A stretch of 64,000 nucleotides of DNA from NCBI RefSeq assembly GCF_038237375.1, contig NZ_CP151273.1, forward strand, positions 744,001-808,000, read 5' to 3'. Source of the DNA: Alcaligenes sp. SDU_A2 (GTDB lineage Bacteria > Pseudomonadota > Gammaproteobacteria > Burkholderiales > Burkholderiaceae_B). The first letter of the stretch is position 1; each line of letters begins with the position of its first letter. Below, piece after piece: positions 54,346 to 64,000 of the stretch. The notes under the pieces were generated by a model, which saw only the letters and a program-made list of their open reading frames with translations, searched no databases and was not told the origin of the DNA. The position numbers and the translations under genes are program-made.

Positions 54346-55431
54346 ATGACTGTAAGTTCTGAACGTGTATTGCAGGCTCTGGCAGGGGTGACCGATCCCA
54401 GCACGTTAAAGAAGCTGTCGGTAGAGGCGGGCCGGTGTGAGCTCGACATCGATAATAATCGGGTGTCGGTCACCTTGTACCTGCCCTATACGGCCTACGA
54501 CATCCAGGGGCAGTTGCGCGAGCGTATCGAACAGGCGTTGGCGGCCCAGGGCGCACAGCTGGAGAAACTGCACCTGAAATCGCGCATCGGCACACATGCG
54601 GTGCAAGAGGGCCTGCGGCCCATGCCTAATATCCGTAATATTATTGCGGTGGCCTCGGGCAAGGGCGGCGTGGGCAAGAGCACCACATCCGTCAATCTGG
54701 CCTTGGCGCTACACATGCAAGGAGCCCGGGTGGGCCTGCTGGATGCCGACATCTACGGCCCCAGCGTACCTATTATGCTGGGCCTGCACGAAAAGCCGCG
54801 CAGCGCCGACGGCAAGATGATGGAGCCGTTGATCGGCCACGGCCTGCAGGCCAACTCCATCGGTTTCTTACTGGACGAAAATGCGCCGGCCATCTGGCGC
54901 GGCCCTATGGCGACCCAGGCCCTGACGCAGTTGCTTAACCAGACACGTTGGGACGATCTGGATTACTTGATCATCGACATGCCGCCCGGCACGGGCGACA
55001 TCGCCCTGACGCTGTCCCAGAAAGTGCCGCTGACCGGTGCCGTCATTGTCACCACGCCGCAGGATCTGGCCCTGGCCGACGCCAAACGCGGCCTGACCAT
55101 GTTCCAGAAGGTCAATGTGCCGGTGTTGGGCATTGTGGAAAACATGTCGGTGCATATCTGTACCAACTGCGGTCATGCCGATCCTGTATTCGGTCAGCAT
55201 GGCGGGCGGGATATGGCGGCGCAGTTCAATGTGCCCTGGCTGGGTGCCTTGCCGCTGGCCATGAATATCCGCGCACAGACCGATTCGGGCACGCCCACCG
55301 TTATCGCTGCGGCCGACAGCGCCGAAGCGCGCCTGTACCAGGAGATTGCCAATCGCGTGTCGGCCAACCTTTCGCAATTGCCACCCGATACGTCGGGACA
55401 GCGGCCCAAGGTCGTTCCCCGTCCTCTTTGA
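54346..55431 (+). CDS. apbC: Iron-sulfur cluster carrier ATPase ApbC/Mrp
   Basis: A protein of 361 residues. An N-terminal MIP18-like domain (VLQALAGVTDPSTLKKL) precedes a deviant Walker A loop ASGKGGVGKSTTSVN. The cluster-binding Cys-x-x-Cys is in ICTNCGHADPVFG. DYLIIDMPPGTGDIALT is the Walker B/switch region. It loads Fe-S clusters onto apoproteins in the cytoplasm. It is directly followed by tamA (start codon at or 6 bases after its stop). Confidence 0.96.
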   Translation: MTVSSERVLQALAGVTDPSTLKKLSVEAGRCELDIDNNRVSVTLYLPYTAYDIQGQLRERIEQALAAQGAQLEKLHLKSRIGTHAVQEGLRPMPNIRNIIAVASGKGGVGKSTTSVNLALALHMQGARVGLLDADIYGPSVPIMLGLHEKPRSADGKMMEPLIGHGLQANSIGFLLDENAPAIWRGPMATQALTQLLNQTRWDDLDYLIIDMPPGTGDIALTLSQKVPLTGAVIVTTPQDLALADAKRGLTMFQKVNVPVLGIVENMSVHICTNCGHADPVFGQHGGRDMAAQFNVPWLGALPLAMNIRAQTDSGTPTVIAAADSAEARLYQEIANRVSANLSQLPPDTSGQRPKVVPRPL

Positions 55432-57213
55432 GTGTTTATGCTGAAATCCGGCTTGTGCCTGATCGTATTGCTGGCCCTGTGCCGACCGGCCTGGGCCAAT
55501 GACGTTCCCGAGGTCATCATCGATCCGGGTGGCGTGCCCCCCGAAGCCCTGAAGGAAATCCAGCGTGCCGTCAGCGCCATTACGCGGCTGGCCGAAGATC
55601 AGGATGTGGGCGAAACATCGCGGCTGCGGCGGCGCGCGCATGATGCGACGGTGTCGGCCCTGGAAACTCAGGGCTATTTCGATTCCGTGGTCACGCTGGA
55701 GGTCGGCGAGGACATAGGCGGCGAAACCTGGGACATCATCATCGAGCCGGGTGAACTGACCCACGTGCGACAGGTGGACCTGGATTTCAAGGGGCAGATC
55801 ACCCAGCCGCCATTCCAGGTCCGTCTGGAAGGCATCAAAGCGGATTTTCCGCTCAAGCCGGGCGATCCTTTCCTAAACAAGGTGTGGTCCTCGGCCAAGG
55901 CGGATTTGCTGGAAAGCGTGCAACGGCAGGATTTCTACTATGCGCGCTACGAAAGCACGCGCGCGTTGGTGCATGCCGAAGAAAGCGTGGCCGACCTGTC
56001 CCTCAAGGTCAAAAGCGGCCCGCGGGTGCGGATGGGGCCTTTGGTCACGACCGGCCTGAAGCGGGTGCCGCAGTCCCTGATCGATCATTATGTGCGCTAC
56101 GAACCGGGCGACCCCTACGATCAGGATCTGCTGGACGAGTGGCAACAGTCCTTGGCCTCGACCACGTTTTTTCGTGGCGCTTTCGTGACCTTGGACGACG
56201 AGTCCAGTTTGCAGAAGGTGCGCGCGGACGGCGAGGTCGAGCTGCCTGTGCTGGTACGGTTGACCGAGGCCCCCGCCAAGCGCTTTACCGGTTCTTTGGG
56301 CGCGGACAGCGACCACGGCGTGCGTCTGGAAGGACTCTACCGGCAGAATATTGTTTTTGGCCTGCCGGTCTGGACAGAGGCCGGTCTTGGAGTGGATAAA
56401 AAACGCCAGCGGGCGTTTTACGACATCCATTTGCCGCCTACGCCCAGCGGCTACAAAAACAGTCTGGGTTTGTTGTATGACCGCTCCGACATCGAAGGTC
56501 TGGACACGGCACGCGCTGCGATAGGCTGGAAGCTGCGTCAGGAACGCAAGGCGGCAGGCAGCAGCCGTGTGGAATTCGAGACCGAATGGGGTTTGCTCGG
56601 TGCCTGGGACAAGACCAAGATATCCGGTCTGCCCACGCGGGAAGTGCCGTCGGCCATTGCGACCTGGCAGTGGTTGCGCCGCGATGTGGACAAAAAATAC
56701 GACCCGCGCGAGGGTAATCTGGTGGATCTGGGTCTGGGGGCGGGTGTCACCCTGGACAAGGGCGAAGCGTTTTACCGGGCCAATCTGCGCTTGCAGCAGT
56801 GGTGGCCCATTGGTGATTGGGATGTGCTGTCGGTGCGGGGCGAGGTTGGCAAAGTGTGGCGCATGACCGAGCGCACGCCGCCGGACTTTGGCTATCGTAC
56901 CGGGGGCGCGCGCAGCATTCGCGGCTATAAGTTCCAGAGCATAGGCCTGCGGCTTAATGATGCCGTAGTGGGCGCGCCCACGATGGCAGTGGCCAGCGTG
57001 GAATACACACATTTCTTCACCAGCATGTACGGCATGCGTGCTTTCGTGGACGTGGGCGATGCCGCGCCTAGCTTTGGCGACATGAAGCTGGCCTGGGGTT
57101 ATGGTCTGGGTGCCGTGGTACGCACACCGGCCGGGCCTTTTAACGTCGATCTTGCGTACGGGCAGCGGGACAAGCGCCTGCGCCTGAGCTTTTCTTTGGG
57201 AATCGCATTCTGA
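55432..57213 (+). CDS. tamA: Translocation and assembly module outer-membrane protein TamA
   Basis: An Omp85-family protein of about 593 residues; GTG 55432 and ATG 55438 are both possible starts. A signal peptide ends near RPAWAND. POTRA domains cover about residues 25-265 and the C-terminal half is a 16-strand barrel, with the Omp85 motif region TGGARSIRGYKFQSIG near residue 490 and a final FSLGIAF. TamA works with TamB in inserting outer-membrane proteins and moving phospholipids. tamB begins on its last base. Confidence 0.95.
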   Translation: MFMLKSGLCLIVLLALCRPAWANDVPEVIIDPGGVPPEALKEIQRAVSAITRLAEDQDVGETSRLRRRAHDATVSALETQGYFDSVVTLEVGEDIGGETWDIIIEPGELTHVRQVDLDFKGQITQPPFQVRLEGIKADFPLKPGDPFLNKVWSSAKADLLESVQRQDFYYARYESTRALVHAEESVADLSLKVKSGPRVRMGPLVTTGLKRVPQSLIDHYVRYEPGDPYDQDLLDEWQQSLASTTFFRGAFVTLDDESSLQKVRADGEVELPVLVRLTEAPAKRFTGSLGADSDHGVRLEGLYRQNIVFGLPVWTEAGLGVDKKRQRAFYDIHLPPTPSGYKNSLGLLYDRSDIEGLDTARAAIGWKLRQERKAAGSSRVEFETEWGLLGAWDKTKISGLPTREVPSAIATWQWLRRDVDKKYDPREGNLVDLGLGAGVTLDKGEAFYRANLRLQQWWPIGDWDVLSVRGEVGKVWRMTERTPPDFGYRTGGARSIRGYKFQSIGLRLNDAVVGAPTMAVASVEYTHFFTSMYGMRAFVDVGDAAPSFGDMKLAWGYGLGAVVRTPAGPFNVDLAYGQRDKRLRLSFSLGIAF

Positions 57214-60200
57214 TGGCTTTTGTGCGACGCTGGTTCCGTCGTTTTGCCTTGTGGGGCATCCCTTTTGTGGTGATGGCTCTGCTGTTGGTGTGTGGGTTTG
57301 TGTATTGGGCGCTGGCCACCCAGGCGGGCACGCGATGGGCCTTGGATACGGCTTTGCCGTATGCGGGCGGGCAGGCACAGGGGGTCAGCGGCTCTGTCTG
57401 GGATGGCCTGTCCATCGACAATCTGACGCTGGAGTTGCCCGATACCCATGTGGGTATCGAAGGTTTGCGTGTGCAGGTCAATTGGCGGGAATTGTTGGAG
57501 CGTCGCCTGCACGTGCTGGAACTGAGCGCACGCACCGTGGATGTCGGCCTGAGCACGCCAGCCCAGCCCGCTGCGCAAGAACCCTTCCAGATGCCCGAAC
57601 TCCCTGTCTATATTGCGGTGGACAAGCTGGCATTAGGCCGGTTTTCCCTGACGCAGGACGGCGTGGCCTTGCCGCTGTCGATAGCCGATCTGTCGGCGGC
57701 GCTGGCTGTCGGGCGCGAGGCCGGACAACTGCGGCTGCATGACTTGGTGCTTTCTAACGAAGCCATGCAAGCCAGTGTGCAAGGCGAACTGGAGCTGGCG
57801 CAGTTGAAGGCTCCGTTTCCGGCGCGTGCCGACATCCAGGTCGTTGCGCAGGGGCTTGGCGAGCAATCGCCGATCTGCGCGCGGCAGTATCTGCCCGGCT
57901 ACGCCGTTAAATCCGGCGCGCCGGCCAACACGGTGGTCGGGTCAGACAGCACGGCATCGGCAGCAGGCCATCGCGCGGCCGATGCCCCCGCCGTGCGCGA
58001 ACATCCAGCCGGGCCAGGGGCGGATTGTGTTATTCATGCCCAGCTCAAGCTGGATGGTTCGCTGGAGCAGGCCGCATTGACTGTGCAAGGCAGCGGACAA
58101 GGCTACAGCCTGGATGCCAAGGCCGATCTGACGCCTTTGGCGGCCGTGCCGGTGCGTCAGGCGACGCTGGCGCTGCATCTACCCGATCAGTCCAGAGTCA
58201 ATGCCGACTTTGCCTGGGAAGCGCAGCAGGAAGGGGCGCATATCAAGGATCATTTCACCGGCCAGTTCAGCAGCGACAAACTGGACCTGCACGCCTTGCT
58301 GGGCAATGTCCTGCCCGATGCGCTCATCAACGGCCAGGGACGTTTTGATGTGACCTTGGTGGACAAGACCCAATTGGTGGCGGCGGATGTGGATGTCCAG
58401 TTGTTGCAAGGCAGTCGCTGGAATAAACAGGCCGCAGCCGGGCAACTCAAGGCACGTGTTGCGTCTGCGGCCCAGCCGGGTAGCGCCGATTGGTGGCGCA
58501 GTGTCACGGTGTCCGATGCCTTGACCGATGTAAAGATAGGTGACAACCGTGTGTCTTTAAAAGGCGGATTCGGCACGCCCGCCAGCGTGCTGGACCTGCA
58601 GGTGCAGATGCCGCATGCCGGCCAATTGTGGCCGGGCCTGGAGCTGGGCAAGGCATCGGTTCAAGGCGTTCTGAAAGGTTCTGTCGCCAGCCATGCCTTG
58701 GAGCTGAAAGGACAATACGATCTGGGCGGGAACACACGCACGCAACTGGGCCAGGGGCTGGCCCAGGCCGATCTGGCCCTGGCCGGCAATTGGAATTTTG
58801 CCGCGCAAGGCAAGGCGGCTTCCTGGGATGGGCGCATCACGCGTCTGAATGCCGACCATGCCGGCCTGGGCCTGAAACTGCAGTCGGCCTTGCCGGTGTT
58901 GTTTACCGCGGCGCTGACCCCGCCTGCGCCCGAGCCCGAGCGCGTGCAGGCTTTGGAGCAAGAACAAGGCGCGCAGACCGCCTCGGCTCAGACGGCACCC
59001 GGCACCGCGACTGTGGCCAGTTCGTCGGTACAAGCTGTCAAGGCAACGGCTGGGGCCGGCGCAGCTCCCTGGTCGGTGCGGATAGGGGCGAGCTCTTTGG
59101 CGACGACTCTGGATGGGCAGTCCTGGATAAGCTTGCGGCATGTGGAATCGCGCTATCAGGCCGGGCAGTGGGCCAGTCAGGCAGAGCTTAACGATCTGGT
59201 GCTGTCCGAGCCGCGCATTCAGCGGTTGATGCGCAAGCTGGGCCTGCAAGAGCAGACCCAGGAGAAAAAAGGCGGTGTGAAGGTGGCTTCGCGCCGCAAT
59301 GCCCGTCCCGACGAAATCGAGATCAAGGCGGGCTGGAACCTGAGTTTTGCAGGCGGCTTGTCCGGTCAGGTACGCATCGAGCGCGTCAGCGGCGATATAC
59401 AGGTGCCGGCCGAACCGCCGTTTCCGCTGGGGCTGCAGGATCTGGGTCTGGTCATTAAAGCAACGCCGGGGCAGGGGGGGCGCAGCCGGTTGGATGCGGT
59501 GCTGGATGTGCGCACCCAGCGCATGGGCTACCTGACGGCCAGCGCCCAGACCGTGGTGCATGCCACGCCGGGCGGCGGTATTGCGCTGCGCGATACCGAT
59601 CCCAAAGCCATCAACATCAAGGCCAATATCGACGATCTGGGCTGGACCAGCCTGTTTCTGGGCGATGCTATGGAGCTGGGCGGGCGCTTGAATGCCGATG
59701 TAAACATCGATGTCGGCGCCAAATGGGCCTGGACCAGCCGGGGCACGGTGACGGGCCGCGATCTGCGCTTTACGCGCCTGGACGATGGCATCCGTTTGCT
59801 CAATGGCAGTCTGGATGCGCGATTTGACGACGAGATCTTCCACCTGGACAGCCTGACCTTTCCGGCGATTTTGCGTGTGGAGCCCAAGGAATGGCGTACC
59901 GCCACCTGGCTTCGCGAAAGCCCGGATGCCAAGGATGGCAAGCTGACGGTATCGGGACAGTGGAACCTGATGACTCAGCAAGGGGCCTTTGCGGTCGATA
60001 TTCTGCGTTTTCCGATTGTGCAGCGCGCCGACCGCTACGCCATGATGTCCGGACGCCTGGATCTGGATATGGATTTGCCGCAGGTTGCTATTCGTGGCAA
60101 GGTGGTGGCCGATGCTGGCTGGTTCAATCTGGACATGCTGGGCGGTATTCCCACTGTGGACAGTGACGTCGTGGTGCTGCGCGCGGGTCAGACCCTCAAG

Positions 60201-60977
60201 GACGAAGACGTCTCGGGGACGACGGACATGACCATGGAAATCGATGTGGACCTGGGGCCGCGCTTTTATCTGACCGGCTACGGGGTCAACTCCGGTCTGG
60301 TGGGTAATCTGCGCATTTCCATGATAGGCGGCAAATTGACCGGCATAGGTGCCTTGCGCACACGGGGCGGGCGTATCGAACTGTACGGCCAGAAACTGTT
60401 GCTGCGGCGCGGTACTGTTACGTTTCAGGGCGACATTACGGCACCTATTCTGGATATCGAAGCCTTGCGTACCAATCAGGCCGTGCAGGCCGGCGTCAAA
60501 GTGATCGGCACTGCCCGCCGTCCACGGATCGACCTGGTGTCTTATCCGGAAGTCAGCGAAGTCGAGAAACTGTCCTGGCTGCTGCTGGGCCACGGTCCGG
60601 ACGATTCCGGCGGCGACATTGCCTTGCTGCTCAGTGTCGGCACCTCTTTTCTGGGTGATGGCGAACCTTTTTATCGCAAGTTCGGCATCGACGAGGTCGC
60701 CATGCGTTCGGGCGATCTGGGCAGTCCCGGCAGCATTCTGCCCGTGGAAAGTGTGGTCAAATCGCTGAACAGCGGCACCAGCGACGAAGAACGCAAGTTC
60801 ATCGCGATCTCCAAGGCCTTGACCGAAGACATCACGATCAGCCTGCAGCAGGCCATGGCCGACACCGGCACGGTGGGCCGGGTCAGCTACCGGTTGGCGC
60901 GCGGGCTGACAGCCGAGCTCAGTGCGGGCACGGTCAATGGTCTGGCGCTGATCTATCGCTGGTTTTCCCAGGATTGA
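57213..60977 (+). CDS. tamB: Translocation and assembly module protein TamB (AsmA-like bridge)
   Basis: A long protein of 1254 residues. One N-terminal transmembrane helix (about 12-34, IPFVVMALLLVCGFVYWALA) anchors it in the inner membrane, and the rest is a periplasmic beta-rich groove. The C-terminal DUF490 domain has GTARRPRIDLVSYPEVSEVE and LLLGHGPDDSGG, then ends in LALIYRWFSQD. It spans the periplasm to TamA and is thought to carry phospholipids outwards. A stretch near residues 570-610 is Ala/Gln/Pro-rich. The start overlaps tamA by one base. Confidence 0.95.
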   Translation: MAFVRRWFRRFALWGIPFVVMALLLVCGFVYWALATQAGTRWALDTALPYAGGQAQGVSGSVWDGLSIDNLTLELPDTHVGIEGLRVQVNWRELLERRLHVLELSARTVDVGLSTPAQPAAQEPFQMPELPVYIAVDKLALGRFSLTQDGVALPLSIADLSAALAVGREAGQLRLHDLVLSNEAMQASVQGELELAQLKAPFPARADIQVVAQGLGEQSPICARQYLPGYAVKSGAPANTVVGSDSTASAAGHRAADAPAVREHPAGPGADCVIHAQLKLDGSLEQAALTVQGSGQGYSLDAKADLTPLAAVPVRQATLALHLPDQSRVNADFAWEAQQEGAHIKDHFTGQFSSDKLDLHALLGNVLPDALINGQGRFDVTLVDKTQLVAADVDVQLLQGSRWNKQAAAGQLKARVASAAQPGSADWWRSVTVSDALTDVKIGDNRVSLKGGFGTPASVLDLQVQMPHAGQLWPGLELGKASVQGVLKGSVASHALELKGQYDLGGNTRTQLGQGLAQADLALAGNWNFAAQGKAASWDGRITRLNADHAGLGLKLQSALPVLFTAALTPPAPEPERVQALEQEQGAQTASAQTAPGTATVASSSVQAVKATAGAGAAPWSVRIGASSLATTLDGQSWISLRHVESRYQAGQWASQAELNDLVLSEPRIQRLMRKLGLQEQTQEKKGGVKVASRRNARPDEIEIKAGWNLSFAGGLSGQVRIERVSGDIQVPAEPPFPLGLQDLGLVIKATPGQGGRSRLDAVLDVRTQRMGYLTASAQTVVHATPGGGIALRDTDPKAINIKANIDDLGWTSLFLGDAMELGGRLNADVNIDVGAKWAWTSRGTVTGRDLRFTRLDDGIRLLNGSLDARFDDEIFHLDSLTFPAILRVEPKEWRTATWLRESPDAKDGKLTVSGQWNLMTQQGAFAVDILRFPIVQRADRYAMMSGRLDLDMDLPQVAIRGKVVADAGWFNLDMLGGIPTVDSDVVVLRAGQTLKDEDVSGTTDMTMEIDVDLGPRFYLTGYGVNSGLVGNLRISMIGGKLTGIGALRTRGGRIELYGQKLLLRRGTVTFQGDITAPILDIEALRTNQAVQAGVKVIGTARRPRIDLVSYPEVSEVEKLSWLLLGHGPDDSGGDIALLLSVGTSFLGDGEPFYRKFGIDEVAMRSGDLGSPGSILPVESVVKSLNSGTSDEERKFIAISKALTEDITISLQQAMADTGTVGRVSYRLARGLTAELSAGTVNGLALIYRWFSQD

Positions 60978-60986
60978 GCCGGCGTG

Positions 60987-61041
60987 GCAAGAACACTTAT
61001 CCGGAAAACGTGTTCTTGCTGCGCAAATGTCGTATTTGCGC
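60987..61041. other. Two hairpins between tamB and dcd
   Basis: Two perfect inverted repeats follow tamB: GCAAGAACAC-N13-GTGTTCTTGC (60987-61019) and GCGCAAAT-N5-ATTTGCGC (61021-61041). Neither has a T-run, so they may be factor-dependent terminators or RNA-stability elements. Confidence 0.45.
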
Positions 61042-61110
61042 GTCGTGCCGGTCAATGTTGCATGTAAACGATAAAATACCCGGTTACTGATTTAAGGCGG
61101 CTAATTTCTT

Positions 61111-61674
61111 ATGAGTATCAAAAGCGACCGTTGGATTCGGCGGGTTGCTGCCGATGGCATGATCGACCCTTTCGAGCCTGGCCAGGTGCGTAGCGTGGAC
61201 GGACAGCGCATCGTAAGCTATGGCACGAGCAGCTATGGCTACGATGTGCGTTGCGCCAATGAATTCAAGATTTTCACCAATATCAATTCCACCATCGTGG
61301 ACCCCAAGGCTTTTGACGAAAAGTCCTTCGTGGATTTTGTGGGCGATGTGTGCATCATCCCGCCCAACTCGTTCGCCTTGGCCCGTACGGTCGAATATTT
61401 CCGCATTCCGCGCAGCGTGCTGACCATGTGTTTGGGCAAGAGCACCTATGCGCGCTGCGGCATCATCGTCAACGTCACGCCGCTGGAGCCCGAATGGGAA
61501 GGGCACGTGACGCTGGAGTTTTCCAACACCACCCCCTTGCCGGCCAAGATCTACGCCGGCGAAGGTTGTGCGCAGATGTTGTTCTTTGAAAGCGACGAAG
61601 TCTGCGAAGTGTCGTACCGCGATCGCGGCGGCAAATATCAGGGTCAGCTGGGCGTTACCTTGCCCCGTACCTAG
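61111..61674 (+). CDS. dcd: dCTP deaminase
   Basis: A trimeric dUTPase-superfamily protein of 187 residues, as in other proteobacteria. [20 protein letters not shown] and [20 protein letters not shown] contain the catalytic Ser-Arg and Glu surroundings, and [19 protein letters not shown] is the usual C-terminus. It converts dCTP to dUTP and ammonia, the main source of dUMP for thymidylate synthesis. The gene precedes the decarboxylase by 10 bases, so they may share a transcript. Confidence 0.97.
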   Translation: MSIKSDRWIRRVAADGMIDPFEPGQVRSVDGQRIVSYGTSSYGYDVRCANEFKIFTNINSTIVDPKAFDEKSFVDFVGDVCIIPPNSFALARTVEYFRIPRSVLTMCLGKSTYARCGIIVNVTPLEPEWEGHVTLEFSNTTPLPAKIYAGEGCAQMLFFESDEVCEVSYRDRGGKYQGQLGVTLPRT

Positions 61675-61684
61675 GAGTTCTGGA

Positions 61685-63958
61685 ATGAAGTTTCGTTTTC
61701 CCATCGTCATCATCGACGAAGACTACCGCTCCGAAAACGCGTCAGGCCTGGGCATCCGAGCCCTGGCCGCCGCGATAGAGGCCGAAGGCGTAGAGGTTCT
61801 CGGGGTCACCAGTTATGGTGACCTTAGTTCTTTTGCGCAGCAGCAAAGCCGCGCCAGCGCCTTCATCTTGTCGATCGACGATGAGGAATTCGACGTGGAC
61901 GATCCCGAGGACGTCGCCAATGCGATCAAGAACCTGCGCGCCTTTATCGGCGAGCTGCGGTTCCGCAACGAGGACATCCCGATTTATCTGTACGGCGAGA
62001 CGCGCACCTCCCAGCATATCCCGAATGATATTCTGCGCGAGCTGCATGGCTTTATTCACATGTTCGAGGACACGCCCGAATTTGTGGCCAGGCACATCAT
62101 CCGCGAAGCGCGCTCGTACCTGGATAGTTTGGCCCCGCCGTTTTTCCGCGAGTTGGTCGATTATGCGTCGGACGGTTCGTATTCCTGGCACTGTCCAGGG
62201 CATTCGGGCGGCGTCGCCTTCCTGAAAAGCCCGGTCGGCCAGATGTTTCATCAGTTTTTTGGCGAAAACATGCTGCGCGCCGACGTGTGCAACGCCGTGG
62301 ACGAGCTGGGCCAGTTACTGGACCATACCGGCCCGGTGGCCGAAGCCGAGCGCAACGCCGCCCGCATCTTTCATGCGGATCACTGCTTTTTCGTGACCAA
62401 CGGCACGTCCACGTCCAACAAAATCGTCTGGCACGCCAATGTGGCCAACGACGATGTGGTGGTGGTGGATCGCAACTGCCACAAGTCCATTCTGCACGCC
62501 ATTACCATGACGGGTGCCATCCCGGTGTTTTTGCGCCCGACGCGCAATCACCTGGGCATTATTGGCCCCATCCCGCAGGACGAGTTCCACCCTGACAATA
62601 TCCGTCGCAAGATCGAGGCCAATCCCTTTGCTAGCAAGGCCAAGAACAAGAAGCCCCGCATCCTGACGCTGACCCAGTCCACCTACGACGGCGTGATCTA
62701 TAACGTCGAGATGATCAAGGAAACGCTGGACTCGGAAATCGACACGCTGCATTTCGACGAGGCCTGGCTGCCGCACGCGGCATTCCATGACTTCTATCAC
62801 GATATGCATGCCATAGGCGCAGATCGTCCACGCAGCAAAAACACCATGATCTATGCCACGCATTCCACGCACAAGATGCTGGCCGGTCTGTCGCAGGCCT
62901 CCCAGATCACCGTGCAGGATGCGGAAAACAGGTTGCTGGACCGCAACGTGTTCAACGAAGCCTACCTGATGCACACCAGCACCAGCCCCCAGTACGCCAT
63001 TATTGCGTCTTGCGACGTGGCAGCGGCCATGATGGAGCCGCCCGGCGGCACGGCCCTGGTCGAGGAAAGCATACGCGAGGCCATGGACTTTCGCCGCGCC
63101 ATGCGCAAAGTGTCCAGCGAATACGGCGAGGACGACTGGTGGTTCAAAGTCTGGGGTCCGGACCGTCTGGCCGACGAAGGCATAGGCAACCGGGACGACT
63201 GGATGCTGCGTTCAGGGGCGGAGTGGCACGGTTTCGGCAAGTTGCCGACCGACTTCAATATGCTGGACCCGGTCAAGGCCACCGTCATCACGCCCGGCCT
63301 GGATATCTCCGGGACGTTCGCCGAGCATGGCATTCCGGCCGCCCTGGTGTCCAAGTATCTGGCCGAGCATGGTGTGGTGGTCGAAAAAACCGGCCTGTAT
63401 TCGTTCTTCATCCTGTTTACCATCGGCATTACCAAAGGCCGCTGGAACACATTGCTGACGGCCTTGCAGCAATTCAAGGACGATTACGACCGTAACCAAC
63501 CCATGTGGCGCATTCTGCCGGACTTCTGCAAGGCTCAGCCTACCTACGAGCGCATGGGCTTGCGCGATCTGTGTCAACAGATCCACGAGGCCTACCACAA
63601 GTACGATCTGGCCCGCCTGACCACCGAGGTCTACCTGAGCGATATGGTGCCGGCCATGAAGCCGTCGGACGCGTATGCCAAGATGGCGCACCGCGAAATC
63701 GAGCGTGTCGGCATCGACGAGCTGGAAGGGCGCGTCACCGGTGTGCTGCTGACCCCTTACCCGCCCGGTATTCCGCTGCTCATTCCCGGCGAGCGATTTA
63801 ACTCGCGCATCGTGGAATATCTGCAGTTCGCTCGCGAATTCAATGCCCGCTTCCCTGGTTTTGAAACCTATGTGCACGGCCTGGCCCAGGATATCGGTCC
63901 GGATGGCCTGCCGCGCTACTACGTCGATTGCGTACGTGAATCCGAAGTTAGTGAGTAA
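61685..63958 (+). CDS. PLP-dependent Arg/Lys/Orn decarboxylase
   Basis: A large fold-type I decarboxylase of 757 residues. The N-terminal response-regulator-like wing domain (FPIVIIDEDYRSENASGLGI) is followed by the PLP domain with HFDEAWLPHAAFHDFYH and the cofactor lysine in HSTHKMLAGLSQ. The C-terminal domain has TPYPPGIPLLIPGERF. This matches the inducible AdiA/CadA/SpeF-type enzymes used in polyamine synthesis or acid resistance. Arginine, lysine and ornithine cannot be told apart by eye. No antiporter gene is adjacent on the left. AGGAG precedes the start. Confidence 0.93.
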   Translation: MKFRFPIVIIDEDYRSENASGLGIRALAAAIEAEGVEVLGVTSYGDLSSFAQQQSRASAFILSIDDEEFDVDDPEDVANAIKNLRAFIGELRFRNEDIPIYLYGETRTSQHIPNDILRELHGFIHMFEDTPEFVARHIIREARSYLDSLAPPFFRELVDYASDGSYSWHCPGHSGGVAFLKSPVGQMFHQFFGENMLRADVCNAVDELGQLLDHTGPVAEAERNAARIFHADHCFFVTNGTSTSNKIVWHANVANDDVVVVDRNCHKSILHAITMTGAIPVFLRPTRNHLGIIGPIPQDEFHPDNIRRKIEANPFASKAKNKKPRILTLTQSTYDGVIYNVEMIKETLDSEIDTLHFDEAWLPHAAFHDFYHDMHAIGADRPRSKNTMIYATHSTHKMLAGLSQASQITVQDAENRLLDRNVFNEAYLMHTSTSPQYAIIASCDVAAAMMEPPGGTALVEESIREAMDFRRAMRKVSSEYGEDDWWFKVWGPDRLADEGIGNRDDWMLRSGAEWHGFGKLPTDFNMLDPVKATVITPGLDISGTFAEHGIPAALVSKYLAEHGVVVEKTGLYSFFILFTIGITKGRWNTLLTALQQFKDDYDRNQPMWRILPDFCKAQPTYERMGLRDLCQQIHEAYHKYDLARLTTEVYLSDMVPAMKPSDAYAKMAHREIERVGIDELEGRVTGVLLTPYPPGIPLLIPGERFNSRIVEYLQFAREFNARFPGFETYVHGLAQDIGPDGLPRYYVDCVRESEVSE

Positions 63959-63964
63959 CGCCGC

Positions 63965-64000
63965 GTGATCCCTTTTTTCGACGTCGCCATTATCGGCGCA
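63965..64000 (+). CDS. Start of a flavoprotein/NAD(P)-binding gene, cut by window end
   Basis: From GTG 63965, 7 bases after the decarboxylase stop, the frame reads a short hydrophobic strand ending FDVAIIGA, the usual beginning of an FAD- or NAD(P)-binding Rossmann fold (expected to continue as GxGxxG). Only 12 codons are in the window, so the family cannot be named. It is probably co-transcribed with the decarboxylase. Confidence 0.5.
   Translation, partial: MIPFFDVAIIGA

Noticed and set aside
55873-61055. Long minus-strand frames opposite tamA and tamB (501 and 832 codons)
   Set aside because: They have His/Arg/Gln-rich low-quality translations without motifs and lie wholly within two well-supported genes.

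Overview
The window is a stretch of chromosome from a betaproteobacterium of the Burkholderiales, most likely family Alcaligenaceae (the Bordetella/Achromobacter/Alcaligenes group). The base composition is G+C-rich almost throughout and genes are densely packed on both strands. A Bug-type solute receptor, PiuC beside a siderophore receptor, the trmB/pip/thiS group and the metG/apbC/tamA/tamB/dcd order all suit this group. Genus and species cannot be fixed from the sequence. There is no rRNA, no CRISPR array, and no recognisable transposase or prophage. One tRNA-Gly (CCC) is present.

Layout. 1-2.4 kb: an inverted-repeat-rich non-coding start, then a ribbon-helix-helix-like protein, YaiI, a MazG-like pyrophosphohydrolase and an HD hydrolase. 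2.5-4.6 kb: an enolase-superfamily enzyme with a Bug receptor. 4.9-7.3 kb: YegP and an isolated soxC/soxD-like pair. 7.3-17.2 kb: single genes and divergent regulator/target pairs (HslR, MtfA, MFS/XRE, MgtC, AraC/AhpD-like, MipA, small flavoproteins, an EamA transporter). 17.2-23.7 kb: htpG with a heat-shock-like promoter, then a Fur-box-preceded siderophore receptor, piuC and an FMN alpha-hydroxy-acid oxidase. 23.7-29.9 kb: ampD, a zinc-ribbon protein, a CcsA-like protein, ffh, and a minus-strand trmB-pip-thiS-LysM group. 30.1-32.4 kb: a complete glutathione-dependent formaldehyde module (frmR-frmA-fghA) with two tandem palindromic operators. 32.6-37.9 kb: a tight operon of divergent phosphoketolase, beta-CASP metallo-beta-lactamase nuclease and AMP/thymidine phosphorylase. 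38.2-39.5 kb: a GNAT acetyltransferase fused to a dimeric-type dUTPase. 39.8-44.2 kb: a second siderophore receptor with a Fur box, and a ureidoglycine aminohydrolase divergent from a LysR regulator. 44.2-46.6 kb: a CDF metal transporter and rlmD. 46.9-51.2 kb: a four-gene envelope export cassette (LolD-like ATPase, LolC/E-like permease, LolA-like protein, outer-membrane barrel) bounded by very A+T-rich DNA and abutting the 3' remnant of an alpha/beta-hydrolase gene. 51.7-64 kb: metG, a small membrane protein, apbC, tamA-tamB, dcd, a basic amino-acid decarboxylase and the first codons of another gene.

The parts that stand out are the acetyltransferase-dUTPase fusion, the phosphoketolase/nuclease/nucleoside-phosphorylase operon (readable as a route from RNA or nucleotides to acetyl-phosphate), and the A+T-flanked Lol-like cassette that appears to have displaced a hydrolase gene. 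All product names come from reading motifs and gene order. No database search was possible.
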